A DNA stretch of 7,338 bases, taken from Lachnospiraceae bacterium (lineage in GTDB: Bacteria > Bacillota > Clostridia > Lachnospirales > Lachnospiraceae). Both the position numbers and the translations under genes were made by a program. The first letter of the stretch is position 1. Each line of letters opens with the position of its first letter. Below the pieces are notes generated by a model. That model was not told where the DNA came from. It worked only from the letters and a program-made list of their open reading frames with translations, and did not search any database. This document shows positions 1-5,049 of this stretch, piece by piece. The stretch lies in the NCBI GenBank assembly GCA_017473665.1, contig JAFUKK010000102.1, forward strand, positions 1-7,338, read 5' to 3'.

Positions 1-2
1 AC

Positions 3-431
3 ACCAACATCTATGACGCTTCAGGAAACTTAATAGAAGAAGTGTCCTTGGATGTGGCCAATGATTTTACAGTACGCCACGTATATGAATACGAGAATGG
101 TCTGAATACTCAGATATTAGAATACCATAATGATGTATTTATAGGGAAAATGCTCTATACCTATAATGAGCAGAAGCAGCAGGTAAAAGAAGTAAGAATA
201 AATAATTGTGGTGAGACGAGCGGTATCACCACATATGAGTATTATACTTCCGGTGAACGGAAAAAGCAGATTTCTTATTATGGGGATTCTGACAAGATAG
301 AGATGGTATATGAATACTATGAAAATGGGTATACGAAGTCAGAAGTATTTTATGATAGTGAAGGGACCAAGATCCATGAGGTAATCTATGATGAGCAGGG
401 AAATGAAACCTATCGCTATCCTGCTGAATAG
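3..431 (+). CDS. YD-repeat-like protein, C-terminal fragment (5' end outside window)
   Basis: The frame is open from the first bases of the window (TNIYDASGN...), so this is the C-terminal 142 residues of a longer protein. The GTG at 42 is an internal Val codon, not a start. The sequence is a run of degenerate 15-25-residue units built on Tyr-x-Tyr followed by an acidic or Asn residue and Gly, such as YDASGN, YEYENG, YEYYENG, YDSEGT and YDEQGN. This resembles the YD repeats of RHS/wall-associated proteins and the antitoxin-like YwqK/MORN-type repeats, which form beta-strand arrays. No catalytic residues or C-terminal anchor are visible. Many clostridial proteins of this kind are secreted lipoproteins, but the N-terminus that would show this is missing. 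A palindromic terminator follows 36 bases after the stop. The repeat character is clear; the function is unknown. Confidence 0.75.
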   Translation, partial: TNIYDASGNLIEEVSLDVANDFTVRHVYEYENGLNTQILEYHNDVFIGKMLYTYNEQKQQVKEVRINNCGETSGITTYEYYTSGERKKQISYYGDSDKIEMVYEYYENGYTKSEVFYDSEGTKIHEVIYDEQGNETYRYPAE

Positions 432-467
432 ATAGGGAAACCAGTAAAAGACCCCATAAAAGGGAGG

Positions 468-495
468 ATGCCAAGGAAGCTAGCTTCCTTGGCAT
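468..495 (+). terminator. Perfect 28-base palindrome, probable terminator of the YD-repeat gene
   Basis: The 28 bases are perfectly self-complementary around a central CTAG and give a 12-13 bp GC-containing stem starting ATGCCAAGGAAG. It lies 36 bases after the stop at 431. The downstream T-tract is poor (TTTATG), so efficiency on the + strand is uncertain. On the opposite strand it is followed by CCTCCCTTTT, so it may also stop transcription arriving from the converging cyclophilin gene. Confidence 0.6.
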
Positions 496-639
496 TTATG
501 AAAAAGTTATTTATTGAACAATTAACTGTCACTCACGCATTAGTTACTTGTTTCTATGGTCTTAGTATAGCGCGGAGAAATGTCTAAAGTTTGTTAAATA
601 GCTGAATAATTCTTGAATTAATTGTAAACAAAATATGAA
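496..639. other. AT-rich convergent intergenic spacer, nothing recognised
   Basis: Together with the two flanking hairpins this fills the 304-base gap (432-735) between two converging genes. It is AT-rich, has no ORF with a ribosome binding site, and no convincing promoter pair or repeat was seen on either strand. Confidence 0.5.
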
Positions 640-665
640 CGAGGAGGCAAATATTTGCCTCCTCG
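640..665 (-). terminator. Perfect 26-base palindrome, probable terminator of the cyclophilin gene
   Basis: The stem CGAGGAGGCAAAT pairs with its exact complement with no mismatch. Read on the minus strand it lies 70 bases after the cyclophilin stop and is followed by TTCATATTTTGTTT, a T-rich though interrupted tail. This fits an intrinsic terminator for the minus-strand gene. On the plus strand the following bases (ACGCATTATTTT) are less suitable. Confidence 0.65.
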
Positions 666-735
666 ACGCATTATTTTCCAAAAATTCACAAAACCAACAA
701 AAATAGTGCGAAATTTGACATTGTTTTGTCTAAAA

Positions 736-1263
736 TTACTCGCTCAATTTTTCCGGTTCTGGATAGTCCACACCAAAGGTGTCTACTACTACGCTCTCCA
801 TTACCTGAGGCTCCATGGGTCTGTCGCTCCAGTCAGTGGGAGTCTCAGCAATCTTATTCACCACATCCATACCTTCGATAATCTTACCGAAAGCAGCATA
901 GCCGCCATCCAGATGGGGAGAATTCTTGTGCATGATGAAGAACTGGCTTCCTGCGGAGTTAGGATGCATGGATCTGGCCATGGACAGCACGCCCTCGGTG
1001 TGCTTTAAGTTATTCTGGAAGCCATTCTGGGCAAATTCACCCATGATGCTATAGCCGGGGCCACCGGTACCGGTGCCCAAAGGACAACCACCCTGGATCA
1101 TAAAGCCGCGGATGACGCGATGGAAAGTCAGACCATCGTAGTATTTCTTATTTACCAGGCTGATAAAGTTATTTACGGAGGTGGGTGCGATTTCAGGATA
1201 TAACTCCAGTTTCATCACATCTCCGGATTTCATTGTAATGGTTACTATCGGATTCTGTGCCAT
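736..1263 (-). CDS. Cyclophilin-type peptidyl-prolyl cis-trans isomerase (PpiB-like)
   Basis: A 175-residue single-domain cyclophilin that catalyses cis-trans isomerisation of Xaa-Pro bonds during protein folding. There is no signal peptide or lipobox, so it should be cytoplasmic. The active-site block FHRVIRGFMIQGG (residues 47-59) supplies the catalytic Arg49 and the Phe54, Met55 and Gln57 equivalents of human CypA Arg55/Phe60/Met61/Gln63. SQFFI (106-110) supplies Gln107 and Phe109. The cyclosporin-binding Trp121 of CypA is His117 here (SPHLDG) and His126 is Tyr122; a non-Trp residue at this position is common in bacterial cyclophilins and suggests weak cyclosporin sensitivity. The ATG is preceded by AGAAAGGA with a 7-base spacer. 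The neighbour upstream on the same strand ends 77 bases away, so cotranscription is possible; a separate promoter in the gap is only weakly suggested (TATGAT, poor -35). A palindromic terminator follows. The family call is very secure. Confidence 0.96.
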   Translation of the reverse strand: MAQNPIVTITMKSGDVMKLELYPEIAPTSVNNFISLVNKKYYDGLTFHRVIRGFMIQGGCPLGTGTGGPGYSIMGEFAQNGFQNNLKHTEGVLSMARSMHPNSAGSQFFIMHKNSPHLDGGYAAFGKIIEGMDVVNKIAETPTDWSDRPMEPQVMESVVVDTFGVDYPEPEKLSE

Positions 1264-1340
1264 AATTAGTTCCTTTCTGAATACAAATCATATCTCGATT
1301 TATTGTACTCCAAATCTGCCGGAAGGTAAAGACCGGAGAT

Positions 1341-2021
1341 TTATTTTATTCTTTCGTAGACCATTTCGCCCTTATATACTCCTTCAAAGTGACCATCTTC
1401 GTCATTAAACATAAGATAGTCCGCACCGCAGGCTATCACATGGCAGTCATATGGTCGATTTGGAAAGCCTTTCGCAAACGTGTAGGCAGAGGGGGGATAT
1501 TCTCCTTCTATTTTTTGTGTCCATACCAAAGTACCATCAAATAAATACTTGTTAAGAGTACCGGTGTCCCGATTTATTACATAGAGAGGTCCCTTCCACC
1601 AGGTATCGCAATAGATTTGTTCTTCTGAATGAATGGATGCAATTTTTTTGTTTCGTAGAAAAACAGCATCATCGGTTACTGCATAAACAAAAGTAAAAGG
1701 TGACAAATGACTATCAGCTCTGGAAAATGCCACGCTGGGGTATCCGTACATATGTCCAACGGAATATCGCTTGGCTATATTGATAATTTCCACACAAAAT
1801 TCATTGCAAGTGATACGATAGCAGAGAAAGTCATATTCTGCGCCCAGAACTTGTTTTATCATTTTGGAAAAGGATGCAGGTGAAAGCAGTGTCTCCGTTT
1901 CTTTCATCTCTTCGATTACTCCCAGATACAATGAGATTTCATGTTCGAATATATAATTTACTAATTTTTGCATTTCTTCCCTGTGTTTATCACTGAATAC
2001 AAATGCCGGAATTTCTGACAT
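1341..2021 (-). CDS. Hypothetical protein, 226 aa, no recognised family
   Basis: I do not recognise this protein. The ATG at 2021 is chosen because AAAGGAG (2030-2036 on this strand) lies 8 bases before it. A longer frame from an ATG at 2060 (13 extra residues) would put that Shine-Dalgarno inside the gene and has no site of its own. The protein has no signal peptide or membrane segment. Residues 1-85 look mainly helical (KHREEMQKLVNYIFEHE; FSKMIKQVLG). The rest is rich in aromatic and beta-type segments, including KGPLYVINRDTGTLNKYLF and GTLVWTQKIEGEY, which recall single blades of repeat beta proteins, but no regular repeat is evident. It has six cysteines with no CxxC pair. Codon use and AT content resemble the neighbours. 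It is transcribed divergently from the acetyltransferase and runs towards the cyclophilin. Confidence 0.8.
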   Translation of the reverse strand: MSEIPAFVFSDKHREEMQKLVNYIFEHEISLYLGVIEEMKETETLLSPASFSKMIKQVLGAEYDFLCYRITCNEFCVEIINIAKRYSVGHMYGYPSVAFSRADSHLSPFTFVYAVTDDAVFLRNKKIASIHSEEQIYCDTWWKGPLYVINRDTGTLNKYLFDGTLVWTQKIEGEYPPSAYTFAKGFPNRPYDCHVIACGADYLMFNDEDGHFEGVYKGEMVYERIK

Positions 2022-2053
2022 GGATAGGTCTCCTTTCCCTGAAGCAAATTCTA

Positions 2054-2083
2054 TACACATATTGGAACAATGTGTAGTATAAT
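2054..2083 (+). promoter_or_regulatory. Candidate promoter of the acetyltransferase gene
   Basis: A perfect -10 hexamer TATAAT (2078-2083) is preceded at an 18-base spacing by TACACA (2054-2059; 4 of 6 matches to TTGACA). Transcription would start near 2090, about 45 bases before the ribosome binding site of the gene at 2153. The -35 is weak, which would fit a regulated promoter. Confidence 0.4.
2055..2075. promoter_or_regulatory. Small palindrome in the divergent promoter region, possible operator
   Basis: ACACAT (2055-2060) and ATGTGT (2070-2075) form a 6-base inverted repeat with a 9-base centre. It overlaps the candidate -35 and spacer of the rightward promoter and lies just upstream of the leftward gene. 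The geometry suits a dimeric repressor site that could control both directions, but a 6-base arm can occur by chance and no regulator gene is adjacent. Confidence 0.25.
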
Positions 2084-2152
2084 CATGATAACATCTTATT
2101 ACTATATTTTACCCCTTTTCAAACAGAGGGTAAAGAGGAGAAGTGCATTCCT

Positions 2153-3070
2153 ATGTATTTTCTAAAAAAGATTTATGCGGTAATTGAAAATAAAGAAGCC
2201 CGGCAGGAGATGGAACGCTGGGCGCAGGTTTATCAGAATGGTTTTTTTCAGGTGGAGATATACGGAATAGAGGAACTGTTGATGGCGGACGGGGTGGAAG
2301 TCCGTCTGTCAGAGGAAGCACCGGTAACACAGGAGAATACCCTTTGGATTACGGATGCACCATATTTTGCCAGAATGTTGCAGGAGAGCAAAAAAGAAGT
2401 ACCCGCATTAGCCTATCTTCATGAGGATGATAGTGGTGAATATACTTCCGGTATTGGGGCATCTGATAGGGATAGGGATTTTAGCTGTTGCAGATATGCT
2501 ATGATGCATCCTTTGGAGCTGGATGCAGAGTATTTTGAACTGATATACCGTCGGTTAAAACGCCTGCCCTGGGATATTTTGGAAACGGAGCGGTGCACAC
2601 TGCGGGAAAGTACCGTAGCGGATGTGCCTGCCTTTTATGAGATTTACAAGGAGCCTTCTATTACGGCCTATATGGAGAATTTGTTTCTTACCCCGGAGGA
2701 GGAAAATGCCTATATGGAGGATTATATTGATAAGGTCTATGCCTATTATGACTTTGGGGTGTGGACAGTACTGGAAAAAGCCACCGGGCAGGTCATTGGC
2801 CGGGCCGGACTATCCTACCGGGAGGGCTTTGAGGACCCGGAATTGGGTTTTGTCATCGGTGTCCCATGGCAAGGTCAGGGATTGGCCTATGAGGTGTGTA
2901 GCGCCATACTGGATTATGGACGTCGGGTATTGGATTTTGAGCGGGTGCAAGTCTTTGTGGAGCCCGGAAACGAGGCGTCCCTGTCATTGTGCCGGAAGCT
3001 GGGCTTTAAGGAATCGGAGCCATTGACTTTGGATGGTAAGAAGTATATGCGACTAATTGCGATTCTGTAG
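2153..3070 (+). CDS. GNAT family N-acetyltransferase with an extra N-terminal domain
   Basis: A 305-residue protein, about twice the length of a simple GNAT. Residues 143-305 are a RimJ/RimL-like GNAT domain that would transfer acetyl from acetyl-CoA to an amine. TERCTLRESTVADVPAFYEI opens the fold. The acetyl-CoA site is ELGFVIGVPWQGQGLAYE (230-247), with Q240-G-Q-G-L-A fitting the Q/RxxGxG/A pyrophosphate loop. NEASLSLCRKLGF (273-285) is the usual C-terminal motif. Residues 1-140 are a separate alpha/beta domain (ENTLWITDAPYFARMLQES, VPALAYLHEDDSG). As I recall, clostridial GNATs with a degenerate HAD-like N-terminal region and an 'LPWxILETERC' junction exist, and this matches that layout; its function is not known to me. 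The substrate cannot be told. AGAGGAG (2134-2140) precedes the ATG with a rather long 12-base spacer. The next gene begins 90 bases downstream. Confidence 0.9.
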   Translation: MYFLKKIYAVIENKEARQEMERWAQVYQNGFFQVEIYGIEELLMADGVEVRLSEEAPVTQENTLWITDAPYFARMLQESKKEVPALAYLHEDDSGEYTSGIGASDRDRDFSCCRYAMMHPLELDAEYFELIYRRLKRLPWDILETERCTLRESTVADVPAFYEIYKEPSITAYMENLFLTPEEENAYMEDYIDKVYAYYDFGVWTVLEKATGQVIGRAGLSYREGFEDPELGFVIGVPWQGQGLAYEVCSAILDYGRRVLDFERVQVFVEPGNEASLSLCRKLGFKESEPLTLDGKKYMRLIAIL

Positions 3071-3160
3071 GAGCGGGGCTACTGAATGTGGCAGAGCGCC
3101 TACCAGAATAGGATAAAATACAATCAAGGGCAAGAAAATACTTACGAATGAGGAATGAAG

Positions 3161-4714
3161 ATGAAGAAATGGATAATAGCAGGTATTACAACAATCATAG
3201 TAGGCGTACTGGCATTGGTTTGTTTTCTGCATATATGGGCTGTTACGCCGGTTTGTGAGGGATATACCCTGGAACTGGGTGAAGATGTGAGTCGGAACCC
3301 TTTTGATTATTTGGAGGGTTATGATTTTATTGTAGAACGTATTCAAGTGGATGCTTCAGAAGTAGATTTGAAAACTCCGGGTACTTATCAGGTGAGTTGT
3401 ACCCATGGCAGGGATGTATTTACATATAAAATCGTGATTCAGGATACCATAGCACCGGAACTGACCATAAAGGAGGGGGACTTTATTTTCTTACGGGGCA
3501 AGCAGTATACGGTGTATGATTTGGTGGAGTCTGCTACTGATTTGTCCGGTCAGGTGGATGTGATATTGGTACAGGATGAACTGGAGCGGATGGATTTTGT
3601 ATATAAGCAGAATGGACAGTATGAAGTAGCCGTAAAGGCCACCGATGCATCCGGTAATGAGACTTGGAAGCAGGTCCCCATTATTGTGGATACACCACCG
3701 GAAATCAGAGGCATGCAAGTGTTTTATCTGGGCACAGGCTATGAGCAGTCCCGGGAGATCTTGGCCGCAGGAGTAATGGCGGAGGATGAGACGGACGGAG
3801 ATTTGACCGCTGCTATGGTGATAGATACTTCGGAGGTGGATTGGAATACAGCGGGAACCTATCAGGTGGCATATACAGTAGAGGATCAATACGGATTTGA
3901 TGCCTGTAACTATGCAGATGTGTACGTGATGGAGCGGGATGATTTGCAGGAGGAGATTGCCTCCCACCGAATTAACCGTTTTGATTATGTTATAGACGGT
4001 GCCTATAATCTATATGATTCCGGATACTATGAGGCGGATGATGTGGAGTTCATTATGGAGCAAATGGAACCTGCCTTGGTAAGAGTCACCAGAAGTGGTA
4101 CTTCCAGTACCTTTGGCAGCGGGTTTATATTGGAGATTACAGATACGCAGATTATCATTTGTACCAACCGTCATGTGGTAAGTTCCCACAAGAAGGCAGA
4201 TATATATTTTCACGAAGGAAGCTTCGCTGAAGGTACTGTAATAGGACGTGATTCCAATATTGATATTGCACTTGTTTCGGTGGAATTAGAGGATATTAGC
4301 CGGGAGTTATTGGATACTCTTATGACAGTACATGTGGATGCAGAGTATTGGAAGAATCTGGGTAATGAGGAGCATATATCCGTATGTATGCGTACCATCA
4401 ATGAGAAGGGAAAGGTCTGGAGAGACCGTTCCGGTAAGATGGCTTACAAAGAGAATAATTATGGGCATGTGTTGGACGTAATGAAGAAACGTGGCGACAT
4501 GACGGTAGTAGATATGAAATTGTACCATGGTTGCTCCGGCTCAGCTATACTGGATGGCCATGGCAACCTGATTGCAATGGCTACATTGATTCTTAGAGAG
4601 CCTGTAAATGGTTCCTGGATTAAGACCTATTGCGGTGTGACCCTGACCAAGATATTGGATTTTTATGAAAAGACCATGGGGCAGCCGTTGTATGGGAGAG
4701 CGGTGGAGTTCTGA
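3161..4714 (+). CDS. Membrane-anchored trypsin-like serine protease with Ig-like modules
   Basis: A 517-residue envelope protein. Residues 3-27 are a signal anchor (WIIAGITTIIVGVLALVCFL), so the remainder should lie outside the membrane. Three Ig-like modules of the DUF5011/Big type follow at about 29-96, 97-178 and 179-258, recognisable from repeated GTYQV, DTIAPELT and YEVAVKATDASGNE signatures. Residues 300-500 form an S1C/HtrA-type protease domain. Its triad is complete: His338 in TNRHVV, Asp368 in NIDIALVSV and Ser459 in GCSGSAI (the family usually has GNSGG). There is no C-terminal PDZ domain, unlike HtrA/DegP. The start at 3161 has GAGGA (3150-3154) six bases upstream; the in-frame ATG at 3155 overlaps that site too closely. 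It may be cotranscribed with the acetyltransferase, because only a weak promoter-like pair (GTGGCA/GATAAA near 3088-3117) is seen between them. A surface quality-control or processing role is inferred; the substrate is unknown. Confidence 0.88.
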   Translation: MKKWIIAGITTIIVGVLALVCFLHIWAVTPVCEGYTLELGEDVSRNPFDYLEGYDFIVERIQVDASEVDLKTPGTYQVSCTHGRDVFTYKIVIQDTIAPELTIKEGDFIFLRGKQYTVYDLVESATDLSGQVDVILVQDELERMDFVYKQNGQYEVAVKATDASGNETWKQVPIIVDTPPEIRGMQVFYLGTGYEQSREILAAGVMAEDETDGDLTAAMVIDTSEVDWNTAGTYQVAYTVEDQYGFDACNYADVYVMERDDLQEEIASHRINRFDYVIDGAYNLYDSGYYEADDVEFIMEQMEPALVRVTRSGTSSTFGSGFILEITDTQIIICTNRHVVSSHKKADIYFHEGSFAEGTVIGRDSNIDIALVSVELEDISRELLDTLMTVHVDAEYWKNLGNEEHISVCMRTINEKGKVWRDRSGKMAYKENNYGHVLDVMKKRGDMTVVDMKLYHGCSGSAILDGHGNLIAMATLILREPVNGSWIKTYCGVTLTKILDFYEKTMGQPLYGRAVEF

Positions 4715-4725
4715 AAAGGAATAGG

Positions 4726-4747
4726 ACAGGGGGGGCAATCCCCCTGT
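4726..4747 (+). terminator. GC hairpin after the protease gene, probable terminator
   Basis: ACAGGGGG (4726-4733) pairs with CCCCCTGT (4740-4747) around a GGCAAT loop, 11 bases after the protease stop. A T-tract is lacking (TGACACAC follows), so it may act weakly as a terminator or protect the mRNA 3' end. Its last base is the first T of the -35 box of the next promoter. Confidence 0.45.
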
Positions 4748-4775
4748 TGACACACAAAAGTAAGTATGTTAGACT
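4747..4775 (+). promoter_or_regulatory. Sigma-A-type promoter of the ABC-F leader transcript
   Basis: A perfect -35 TTGACA (4747-4752), a 17-base spacer and -10 TAGACT (4770-4775; 4 of 6) preceded by an extended -10 TG at 4767-4768. This is the best promoter in the window. The start point should be near 4782. The gene would therefore be transcribed constitutively and controlled afterwards, within its leader. Confidence 0.75.
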
Positions 4776-4788
4776 GGCAATAGTTTAC

Positions 4789-4918
4789 AAGAGAGAGGTG
4801 AAAAGATGAGAAGATAATTTACTTTTGATTACATGAAGTTTTTTGCAGTATGGATAATACGATACATACTGTTTGTCATGTTGCCAAAAGTGGATTATGT
4901 TCTCATAACCTCTCTTTT
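4789..4918 (+). promoter_or_regulatory. Helix sequestering the uORF Shine-Dalgarno (predicted OFF fold)
   Basis: AAGAGAGAGGT (4789-4799) pairs with ACCTCTCTTTT (4908-4918): 11 bp with one G-U pair. It covers most of the uORF Shine-Dalgarno. It encloses 4879-4888, so it is topologically incompatible with the antiterminator helix that uses that segment, and it uses the same pyrimidine tract as the second antiterminator helix. A ribosome on the uORF would prevent it from forming. Confidence 0.5.
4806..4817 (+). CDS. Three-codon leader ORF (Met-Arg-Arg-stop) upstream of the ABC-F gene
   Basis: ATG AGA AGA TAA is preceded by GAGAGGTG ending at 4800. The segment GAGGTG matches the 3' end of 16S rRNA exactly, with a 5-base spacer, so it is one of the best ribosome binding sites in the window yet leads to a stop after three codons. 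It lies about 24 bases from the predicted transcription start. The likely job is to place an initiating ribosome where peptidyl-transferase antibiotics hold it, so that occupancy changes folding downstream. The peptide itself probably has no function. Extremely short leader ORFs are known for other ABC-F genes. Confidence 0.65.
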   Translation: MRR

Positions 4919-5006
4919 TGTGTGCAAAAATACGAATAAGTGATGGTGCAATACCATCCCTCCAAAGCTATGAGGTTATAGAATGTAACGGGACTGTTTG
5001 GCAACA
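4879..5006 (+). promoter_or_regulatory. Antiterminator fold of the ABC-F leader (predicted ON fold)
   Basis: Three nested helices are visible. TGTTGCCAAA (4879-4888) pairs perfectly over 10 bp with TTTGGCAACA (4997-5006). ATAACCTC (4905-4912) pairs over 8 bp with GAGGTTAT (4972-4979). GATGGT pairs with ACCATC (4942-4947 with 4953-4958). The outer helix takes the apical part of the terminator hairpin, and the middle helix takes the pyrimidine tract otherwise paired to the uORF Shine-Dalgarno. The fold is therefore exclusive with both. Its helices are consistent with each other, which is unlikely by chance, but no folding energy was computed. Confidence 0.6.
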
Positions 5007-5022
5007 AATGGTTCCGTTTTTT
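4987..5022 (+). terminator. Intrinsic terminator (attenuator) before the ABC-F gene
   Basis: AACGGGACT (4987-4995) pairs with GGTTCCGTT (5010-5018) with two G-U pairs, extended inside by a short GTT/AAC-type helix. A run of six T (5017-5022) overlaps and follows the stem. It ends 27 bases before the ABC-F start, so termination here yields only the short leader RNA. A shadow reading frame open from 4918 crosses it, but that frame has no ribosome binding site. Confidence 0.7.
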
Positions 5023-5032
5023 GTACGGAACC
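5010..5032 (+). promoter_or_regulatory. Hairpin abutting the ABC-F ribosome binding site
   Basis: GGTTCCG (5010-5016) pairs perfectly with CGGAACC (5026-5032). It uses the descending arm of the terminator, so it competes with it and could form once antitermination has occurred. It stops right before the Shine-Dalgarno GGGAGGA (5037-5043), leaving that site single-stranded. It may favour translation of the read-through mRNA. Confidence 0.45.
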
Positions 5033-5049
5033 GGAAGGGAGGAATGTGT

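Larger units (their letters stand above)
4782..5049 (+). promoter_or_regulatory. Attenuator leader of the ABC-F gene (ribosome-sensing type, predicted)
   Basis: About 268 bases lie between the predicted transcription start and the ABC-F start. They contain, in order: a very strong Shine-Dalgarno, a three-codon ORF, a hairpin CAGTATG/CATACTG (4846-4852 with 4865-4871), alternative long-range helices, a small hairpin GATGGT/ACCATC (4942-4947 with 4953-4958), an intrinsic terminator, and the ABC-F ribosome binding site. A long structured leader with a tiny ORF and a terminator is the hallmark of ribosome-mediated attenuation, known for ABC-F genes such as Bacillus vmlR and Listeria lmo0919. That this leader responds to antibiotics is inference from layout and gene type; the complementarities are visible directly. 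Confidence 0.7.

Noticed and set aside
468..665. The two perfect palindromes as a mobile element or repeat pair
   Set aside because: Their sequences are unrelated to each other, no target duplication or transposase remnant is seen, and each sits after a gene end as a terminator would.
655..1008. Plus-strand frame of 117 codons opposite the cyclophilin
   Set aside because: It is the antisense shadow of a clear cyclophilin and lacks a ribosome binding site.
1287..1313. Promoter of the cyclophilin gene (TTGGAG / TATGAT on the minus strand)
   Set aside because: The -10 is acceptable but the -35 matches only three positions and the spacer is 15 bases; not strong enough to list.
2022..2060. Longer start of the unknown minus-strand protein at ATG 2060
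   Set aside because: The strong AAAGGAG lies inside this extension at the right distance for ATG 2021, and no site precedes 2060.
3491..3967. Minus-strand frame of 158 codons inside the protease gene
   Set aside because: It is a shadow of a conserved multi-domain protein, without a start signal or recognisable motif.
4918..5049. In-frame extension of the ABC-F gene from a TTG at 4918 (44 extra residues)
   Set aside because: It has no ribosome binding site, runs through the terminator and leader hairpins, and adds sequence before the typical family start; ATG 5050 has an ideal Shine-Dalgarno.
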